Source: Pseudomonas putida
GTDB lineage: Bacteria > Pseudomonadota > Gammaproteobacteria > Pseudomonadales > Pseudomonadaceae
Direction: 5' to 3'
NCBI RefSeq assembly: GCF_028682455.1
Contig: NZ_JANHLD010000003.1
Span: 992,001-1,056,000 of the forward strand
DNA length: 64,000 bases
Numbering within the stretch: position 1 is the first letter of the stretch; each line of letters opens with the position of its first letter. Below the pieces are notes generated by a model. It had not been told where the DNA came from. It ran no database searches and was given only the letters and a program-made list of their open reading frames with translations. A program made the translations under genes and the position numbers. Shown here in pieces: positions 61,221 through 64,000 of this stretch.

Positions 61221-62642
61221 ATGAAGTTGTCCATGCCGCGTTTCGATCAAGCCCCGGTACTGGTGGTGGGCGATGTCATGCTCGACCGCTACTGGCATGG
61301 CGGTACCTCACGGATCTCGCCTGAAGCCCCGGTGCCGGTGGTCAAGGTCGAACAGATCGAGGACCGTCCCGGCGGTGCGGCCAACGTCGCCTTGAACATC
61401 GCCGCGCTGGGTGCTCCGGCGTCCCTGGTCGGGGTTACCGGCCAGGATGAAGCTGCCGAGAGCCTGGCCAACAGCCTGCAGGCCGCCGGCGTTCGCTCGA
61501 TCTTCCAGCGCATCGCGCACCAGCCGACCATCGTCAAGCTGCGGGTCATGAGCCGTCACCAGCAATTGCTGCGTATCGACTTCGAAGAACCCTTTGCCAC
61601 CGACCCGCTGTCGCTGGGTGCCGAAGTCGACACCCTGCTCGAAGGCGTTAAGGTGCTGGTGTTGTCCGACTACGGCAAAGGCGCCCTGAAAAACCATCAA
61701 GCCCTGATCCAGGCGGCGCGGGCCAAGGGCATTCCGGTACTTGCCGATCCCAAGGGCAAGGATTTCTCGATCTATCGTGGTGCCAGCCTGATCACTCCAA
61801 ACCTCAGCGAGTTCGAAACTATCGTCGGTCGCTGCACCGATGAAGCCGAGCTGGTGGCCAAGGGTGGCCAACTGATGCACGAGCTGGAGCTGGGGGCTTT
61901 GCTGGTGACCCGCGGCGAGCACGGCATGACCTTGCTGCGCCCCGAGCATCCGGCGCTGCATTTGCCGGCCCGTGCCCGTGAAGTCTTTGATGTCACCGGT
62001 GCCGGCGACACGGTGATCTCGACCCTGGCCGCAGCGATCGCTGCCGGTGAAGACCTGCCACACGCTGTTGGCCTTGCCAATCTGGCAGCTGGCATCGTGG
62101 TCGGCAAGCTGGGTACCGCAGCCATCAGCGCGCCAGAGCTGCGTCGTGCCATCCAGCGCGAGGAAGGTTCGGAACGCGGTGTGCTGAGCCTTGACCAACT
62201 GTTGCTGGCCATTGACGACGCCCGTGCCCATAACGAAAAGATCGTCTTCACCAACGGTTGCTTCGACATCCTCCATGCCGGTCACGTGACCTATCTGGAG
62301 CAGGCGCGCGCCCAGGGTGATCGCCTGATCGTTGCGGTCAACGACGATGCGTCGGTCAGCCGCCTCAAAGGCCCGGGCCGCCCGATCAACAGCGTTGACC
62401 GCCGCATGGCGGTATTGGCAGGTCTTGGTGCAGTGGACTGGGTCATCAGCTTCCCGGAAGGTACGCCGGAAAACCTGCTCAGCCAGGTCAAGCCAGACGT
62501 GCTGGTCAAGGGTGGTGACTACGGGATCGACCAGGTGGTTGGCGCTGACATCGTCAAGGCCTACGGCGGTACGGTAAAAGTGCTGGGGCTTGTCGAGAAC
62601 AGCTCGACTACCGCCATCGTCGAGAAGATTCGCAAGCACTGA
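61221..62642 (+). CDS. hldE: Bifunctional heptose-7-phosphate kinase / heptose-1-phosphate adenylyltransferase
   Basis: A 473-aa bifunctional enzyme of ADP-heptose synthesis for the LPS inner core. The N-terminal ribokinase-like domain (1-320) has VGDVMLDRYWHG, RPGGAANVALNIAALG and the catalytic VFDVTGAGDTVISTL near residue 257. The C-terminal adenylyltransferase domain (about 335-473) has FTNGCFDILHAGHVTYLEQA with the HxGH motif and a final STTAIVEKIRKH. The ATG at 61221 (MKLSMPRFDQAPVLVVG) matches E. coli HldE; a TTG six bases upstream is less likely. The ribosome site is weak. It lies 131 bp after msbA and may have its own promoter there (the stretch before it is AT-rich, around 61180-61210). 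Confidence 0.95.
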   Translation: MKLSMPRFDQAPVLVVGDVMLDRYWHGGTSRISPEAPVPVVKVEQIEDRPGGAANVALNIAALGAPASLVGVTGQDEAAESLANSLQAAGVRSIFQRIAHQPTIVKLRVMSRHQQLLRIDFEEPFATDPLSLGAEVDTLLEGVKVLVLSDYGKGALKNHQALIQAARAKGIPVLADPKGKDFSIYRGASLITPNLSEFETIVGRCTDEAELVAKGGQLMHELELGALLVTRGEHGMTLLRPEHPALHLPARAREVFDVTGAGDTVISTLAAAIAAGEDLPHAVGLANLAAGIVVGKLGTAAISAPELRRAIQREEGSERGVLSLDQLLLAIDDARAHNEKIVFTNGCFDILHAGHVTYLEQARAQGDRLIVAVNDDASVSRLKGPGRPINSVDRRMAVLAGLGAVDWVISFPEGTPENLLSQVKPDVLVKGGDYGIDQVVGADIVKAYGGTVKVLGLVENSSTTAIVEKIRKH

Positions 62643-62649
62643 TGTGCGC

Positions 62650-62699
62650 ATCGCGGGGCAAGCCCGCTCCTACAGTTAGGAGCGGGCTTGCCCCGCGAT
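62650..62699. repeat. REP inverted pair
   Basis: REP hairpin (atcgcggggcaagcccgctcctac and inverse) between the convergent hldE and 320-aa unknown genes. Confidence 0.9.
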
Positions 62700-62703
62700 T
62701 GGT

Positions 62704-63666
62704 TTACTTGCGCAACCCGCCCCGCGCCATCTGCAGCAACTCCCGCGCCTTGCCTGTCAGCCGCTGCAATCCGGAATCCGGTCTAGGCGTTGCCAGCCCC
62801 TGCTGGCTGACCCAATCCTTCCAGCGAATCCGCTCATCCTTCACCAGCCAGCCTTCCTGCCGGGCAAAGCTTTCGGCCAGGTACAGGCCGCGGGTGCTTG
62901 CGGGCACCAGGCGGTCCTTCTTCAAGGTATACAGCTCGGGCCGTGGATGGCCGTCTTCCAGGGGCATCAGGTAAAGGTCGGGGCGACTGCGGTTGAGCCG
63001 AGCCACCAACTGATCGCCTTCCAGCCGCTCATCGACATGAAACAGGCTCAGGGATTTGGCCTCACGCGGCACCTGCAGGCGCAGGTCGTAGATCAGCTGA
63101 AGTGAAGCGGTGGGCAGGTGAACGTAGGCACGCGGGCGTTCGAGCAGTTGCAGGTTGGCGCAGCGTACCGGCCGTGCGGCACCTGACTGCGGTGTAAGCA
63201 CAAAGGGCAGGGCTTCGCGGTAGTGCAGGGCGTCGGCGTAGGGCGCTGGCAGCCAGGTATCGTTGAAGCGCCCGCCGAGCCAGCCTTCCGGAGTTTCCAG
63301 CAGGCATTCCTCGGCGACTTCCTGGATCGCGGTGTGCAACGGCAGGTTCAGTTCCTGGGCCGGCACATAGCCTGAAATCAGTTTCAACACTACATCGCCG
63401 CGGTCCTGGCGGCGCTGGCGGACCAGTACCCAGTAGTCGCGGTTCTGCCAATGCAGGGTCAGGCGCACCGAGACCCCCAGGTTGGCCAGCTCGACGGCGA
63501 AGCGCTGGCTGTCGGCCAGGTGGATCTGCTTGCGCCGTTGCTGGGTCTGGGCAAAGTTCAGCGGCATGCCGATGCTCTGGTAGCACAGCCCTTCGGGGCT
63601 GGCTTCGACATGCAGGGGTAGGGTCTTGAAGTTGCTCGGGTTCTTGCGGATCAGCGTTCGCGGCAT
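62704..63666 (-). CDS. Conserved protein of unknown function, 320 aa
   Basis: A 320-aa cytoplasmic protein without signal peptide or membrane helices. I do not recognise the family. It begins MPRTLIRKNPSNFKTLPLHV, and has a highly charged, Arg-rich composition. One segment, LHTAIQEVAEECLLETPEGW (about 110-130), has the look of a Nudix-type REVxEExG helix, but the Nudix box (GX5EX7REUXEEXGU) is not complete, so I do not call it a Nudix hydrolase. A second part (RAYVHLPTASLQLIYDLRLQV) looks beta-rich. It lies between hldE and an aldo/keto reductase gene; the 47-bp gap to the reductase suggests co-transcription with it. Confidence 0.75.
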   Translation of the reverse strand: MPRTLIRKNPSNFKTLPLHVEASPEGLCYQSIGMPLNFAQTQQRRKQIHLADSQRFAVELANLGVSVRLTLHWQNRDYWVLVRQRRQDRGDVVLKLISGYVPAQELNLPLHTAIQEVAEECLLETPEGWLGGRFNDTWLPAPYADALHYREALPFVLTPQSGAARPVRCANLQLLERPRAYVHLPTASLQLIYDLRLQVPREAKSLSLFHVDERLEGDQLVARLNRSRPDLYLMPLEDGHPRPELYTLKKDRLVPASTRGLYLAESFARQEGWLVKDERIRWKDWVSQQGLATPRPDSGLQRLTGKARELLQMARGGLRK

Positions 63667-63713
63667 GTCGGCTCCTTCTTGCGTTGGGGTCGGCCGCGAC
63701 GGCGGCGCAGGCG

Positions 63714-64000
63714 TCAGCTACTCAGTATGGCGGCAACGGTGGCCACGTTGTGTGCCAGGTGTACAGGATTGATGGTGCCGACGATAGCACTGCTCACGCC
63801 GGGGTGGGCAAACAGCAATTCGAAGCTGGCGCGTACCGGGTCGACACCAGGGCTCAGGCAGACATGCCCGCTGGCCAGGGCTTTTTTTACCAGGATCGCT
63901 TTGCCGTGTTCGGCGGCATAGTCGAGTACCGGGCGTTCTGCCTGCTCGTTCAGATTGTAGGTGACCATGGCGCAATCGCCGCGCTCGAGTGCCTTCAATC
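63714..64000 (-). CDS. Aldo/keto reductase, C-terminal part (cut by window edge)
   Basis: About 95 C-terminal residues of an aldo/keto reductase; the start lies beyond the right edge. The fragment YNLNEQAERPVLDYAAEHGKAILVKKALASG is the barrel strand and helix after the substrate pocket, and PVRASFELLFAHPGVSSAIVGTINPVHLAHNVA is the conserved cofactor-binding end of the family. These NADPH-dependent enzymes reduce carbonyl compounds; the active-site Tyr and Lys are not in this window. It is followed by the 320-aa unknown gene on the same strand. Confidence 0.85.
   Translation of the reverse strand, partial: LKALERGDCAMVTYNLNEQAERPVLDYAAEHGKAILVKKALASGHVCLSPGVDPVRASFELLFAHPGVSSAIVGTINPVHLAHNVATVAAILSS

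Noticed and set aside
62704..63666. Nudix hydrolase call for the 320-aa protein
   Set aside because: Only part of the Nudix box is visible; the preceding Gly and the required spacing are missing.

Overview
The window is ordinary chromosomal DNA of a Pseudomonas, most likely of the P. putida group. The basis is the gene content and order, which matches what I remember of the P. putida region from bioA through ahcY, metK, tkt, pgk, fba, cfcR and putA/putP to the lipopolysaccharide (LPS) core genes ending in msbA and hldE. High GC, a Pseudomonas-type S-adenosylhomocysteine (SAH) riboswitch, a trifunctional PutA and a dispersed family of about 12 REP loci (core like cgcggggcaagcccgctcc) agree with this. 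I see no integrase, transposase, prophage, CRISPR, rRNA or tRNA. Both ends cut genes: bioA on the left and an aldo/keto reductase on the right.

Layout. 1-7.8 kb: start of bioA, a secreted FAD amine oxidase with a long Ala/Lys/Pro tail, a cytochrome b561 and YceI pair, the RNA helicase RhlE, an orphan solute-binding protein and a putative glycosyltransferase. 7.8-20 kb: the activated-methyl cycle. ahcY lies behind an SAH riboswitch with metF downstream across a terminator. sahR-metK follows behind a 30-bp perfect palindrome. Between these two units lie a thioesterase, a Na+/H+ antiporter, a DMT exporter, a MAPEG protein, mltA, a lipid-anchored cytochrome c, a DUF1090 protein and ligB. 20-26.4 kb: the carbon-metabolism run tkt, epd, pgk, fba, interrupted by two small lipoprotein genes, one resembling the MliC lysozyme inhibitor.

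26.5-34.5 kb: the c-di-GMP response regulator CfcR, a YgjP-like metalloprotein, a small winged-helix protein, ElaA, a second orphan solute-binding protein, a YccS/FUSC membrane protein and an HI0933-type flavoprotein. 34.6-42.2 kb: DbpA, an MFS exporter, a translationally coupled TldD/TldE-like pair and an acyl-CoA dehydrogenase. 42.3-48.1 kb: divergent putA and putP around a 354-bp region with seven GTTGCA motifs, the known target of the PutA DNA-binding domain. 48.2-49.1 kb: rlmJ.

49.2-62.6 kb: the LPS outer-core and late-assembly cluster. It holds a carbamoyltransferase (wapO-like), a glycosyltransferase (wapH-like), a Mig-14 protein, a PIG-L deacetylase (dnpA-like), three further glycosyltransferases, a convergent LPS-kinase-like gene, waaL, msbA and hldE. 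The first four genes overlap or abut and are probably translated as one coupled unit. They would build and decorate the core, ligate O antigen and flip lipid A-core. The last 1.3 kb holds an unrecognised 320-aa protein and the cut aldo/keto reductase.

The most notable points are two independent SAH sensors (riboswitch and SahR) controlling different steps of one cycle inside 12 kb, the sahR promoter geometry that predicts a leaderless mRNA, the PutA operator array, the Asn-to-Ser change in the CfcR EAL domain, the TldD/TldE-like pair next to an exporter, and a tail-anchored GT2 enzyme in the LPS cluster. I did not find a clearly new multi-gene system; most of the window is conserved core genome.
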